Shown here piece by piece: positions 62,553 to 64,000 of a stretch of 64,000 nucleotides of DNA (positions are counted from its first letter, which is position 1; each line of letters opens with the position of its first letter). A model generated the notes under the pieces. That model ran no database searches. It was not told the DNA's origin and saw only the letters and a program-made list of their open reading frames with translations. The stretch lies in NCBI RefSeq assembly GCF_030131845.1, contig NZ_JASKYM010000003.1, forward strand, positions 215,670-279,669, in the 5' to 3' direction. The translations under genes were made by a program, and so were the position numbers. Source of the stretch: Romboutsia sedimentorum (GTDB lineage: Bacteria > Bacillota > Clostridia > Peptostreptococcales > Peptostreptococcaceae).

Positions 62553-63322
62553 GAAAGTTATTGAAATATGAATTGAAATCTACTAGTAGAACTTTTATAC
62601 CTATGTATGTAGCAATATTATTAGTAAGTGTTATAAATAGAGTGTTTATAAATACAGAGATGTTTAAAATAAATGGAATTGCATTAATGGTATTAGGTGC
62701 TCTTTTTGTTGCACTTGGAGTTTTAACTATAGTTGTTACTATACAACGTTTTAGAAAAAATCTTTTGGAAGATGAAGGATACTTGATGTTTACATTGCCA
62801 GTTAGTATAAAAAAGATAATACTTTCTAAATACTTAGTAACTATAATGTGGACATTTTTAAGTGGTATAGTGGCTATATTATCTTTTGCAATTATAATGA
62901 GTATTGATAGTGCGCAAGGATTTAAAGAATATTTAGATGTATTTAAAGTGGCATGGGAATCTTTATTTACAAATGACATATGGATAATAGTTATATCTTC
63001 AGCTATAAATTTCATTTCTGTGTATTCTATATTTATATTTAGTGTATATATTTCACTTTCAATGGGTCAATTACCTAAGTTTAATAAACATAGAAATATT
63101 GTAGCACTTATAACATTTTTCGTATTAAATACAATAATTAGCAATGTACTTTATTCTGCTAAGGACTTAATATTTAAGATTGTATCAAGTTATAAAGTGG
63201 AATATAGTATAGGACATATGATTACAAGTATAAATATAAATACAGCAATATATCTATTGGTGATTATAATTTTATTTAGCTTAATTAATTATATTCTAAA
63301 TAGAAAATTAAATTTAGAATAA
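62546..63322 (+). CDS. ABC-2 type permease
   Basis: A 258-residue membrane protein with ~6 spans. It starts at an ATG inside the last codons of the ATPase gene (overlap 7 nt), so translation is coupled. The N terminus (LGKLLKYELKSTSRTFIP) and DEGYLMFTLPVS motif are typical of the bacitracin/antimicrobial-peptide type ABC-2 permeases. It forms the transporter with the adjacent ATPase under the GntR regulator. Confidence 0.85.
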   Translation: MLGKLLKYELKSTSRTFIPMYVAILLVSVINRVFINTEMFKINGIALMVLGALFVALGVLTIVVTIQRFRKNLLEDEGYLMFTLPVSIKKIILSKYLVTIMWTFLSGIVAILSFAIIMSIDSAQGFKEYLDVFKVAWESLFTNDIWIIVISSAINFISVYSIFIFSVYISLSMGQLPKFNKHRNIVALITFFVLNTIISNVLYSAKDLIFKIVSSYKVEYSIGHMITSININTAIYLLVIIILFSLINYILNRKLNLE

Positions 63323-63624
63323 ATAGACAATTATATTTATAAAAACTAATAAAGAGTTATACAAAGGATAAAGTCCCAAGTATAGCTCTTTAACAATGTT
63401 TAGAAGTGTTTGTAAATGTATATATATAGTATTATTTAAAAAAATATAAAAAAGTATTGACGAGATGAATTTATGATGGTATAGTTATACTTGTCCTTAA
63501 GAAAAGGGACAAAACGAAATTGAAAATGAACTTTGAAAATTAAACAGTAGGTTAATTTATAGAATTTGAAACAAACGAAACATAAAGCCAGATATATAAC
63601 AGTATCTGAGCCCTAGATAAACTT
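63323..63624 (+). promoter_or_regulatory. Intergenic region: permease transcript-end hairpin and rRNA promoter/leader
   Basis: AAAGAGTTATAC (63351-63362) pairs with GTATAGCTCTTT (63380-63391), a probable 3'-end structure. TTGACG (63457-63462) and TATAGT (63480-63485), 17 bp apart, form the likely rRNA promoter. ACTTTGAAAATTAAACAG (~63531) resembles the clostridial rRNA leader antitermination (boxA-like) element. A short stem (AGATA...TATCT) lies just before the 16S gene. Confidence 0.7.

Positions 63625-64000
<376 letters not shown>

Overview
The window is AT-rich, and its genes start mostly at strong AGGAGG/AAGGGG-type ribosome binding sites, often with TTG or GTG as start codon. It carries S-box, T-box and c-di-GMP-I leader RNAs, a CWB2-anchored surface protease, a dlt operon starting with dltD, and ends in the first ~376 nt of a 16S rRNA gene. 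The 16S text and gene content point to a clostridial member of the Peptostreptococcaceae, most like Paraclostridium/Paeniclostridium. The species assignment is inference; no database was consulted.

Layout. 0-4.5 kb: a TetR regulator divergent from a polytopic membrane protein and a large Fe-S/FAD/NAD(P) oxidoreductase, with a 24-bp perfect palindrome on the promoter start point. 4.5-9.4 kb: a SAM (S-box) riboswitch operon with metNIQ methionine uptake, an M20 amidohydrolase and a B3/B4 tRNA-editing-like protein. 9.5-10.3 kb: a decayed motA/motB remnant. 10.4-12.5 kb: dsdA and a divergent XRE-cupin regulator. 12.7-14.7 kb: an orphan membrane histidine kinase. 14.9-16 kb: hypB-hypA. 16-17.1 kb: trpP behind a T-box with a TGG specifier (minus strand). 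17.2-20.7 kb: a c-di-GMP-I riboswitch, a chemoreceptor, and a tail-anchored protein with a duplicated domain. 20.8-25.8 kb: cysteine desulfurase-like protein, Fe-S protein, CcdA-TlpA fusion, flavodoxin-like reductase and Gfo/Idh/MocA oxidoreductase. 25.9-27.4 kb: a shattered GH13 sucrose-phosphorylase-like gene.

27.7-41.9 kb is mainly cell envelope: a VanY-type carboxypeptidase, a Zn-finger/GIY-YIG fusion, a TIGR04076-like protein, a two-component system, a Yip1-like membrane protein, the dltD-X-A-B-C operon (dltX is a 46-codon gene overlapping dltD), an M4 metalloprotease with three CWB2 repeats, and a CPBP protease. 42-47 kb: a methyltransferase, an EetB/EetA-like pair divergent from apbE (possible flavin-based electron export), and a DAACS transporter with a double operator. 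47-50 kb: a secreted SH3b protein and an ECF sigma/RsgI-like anti-sigma pair whose junction has a perfect 42-bp tandem duplication and whose anti-sigma tail has a 36-bp tandem repeat. 50-57 kb: a hypothetical protein, a YaiI-family protein, a membrane-anchored MutS-like ATPase, a small 59-aa protein, a cluster of DnaA-box nonamers, a broken transporter fragment, an OYE-family reductase, a glyoxalase and an orphan EIIB-like domain. 56-63.3 kb: MarR plus a heterodimeric ABC exporter, and GntR plus an ABC-2 transporter. 63.3-64 kb: an rRNA promoter and the 16S gene.

Much of the window is small regulator-plus-effector cassettes with readable cis elements. The least ordinary signals are the duplicated sigma/anti-sigma junction, the DnaA-box cluster away from any replication gene, the Zn-finger/GIY-YIG fusion with an internal start, the Trp T-box leader with a start-Ser-UGA mini-ORF in frame with trpP, and the TetR-controlled membrane/oxidoreductase cassette.
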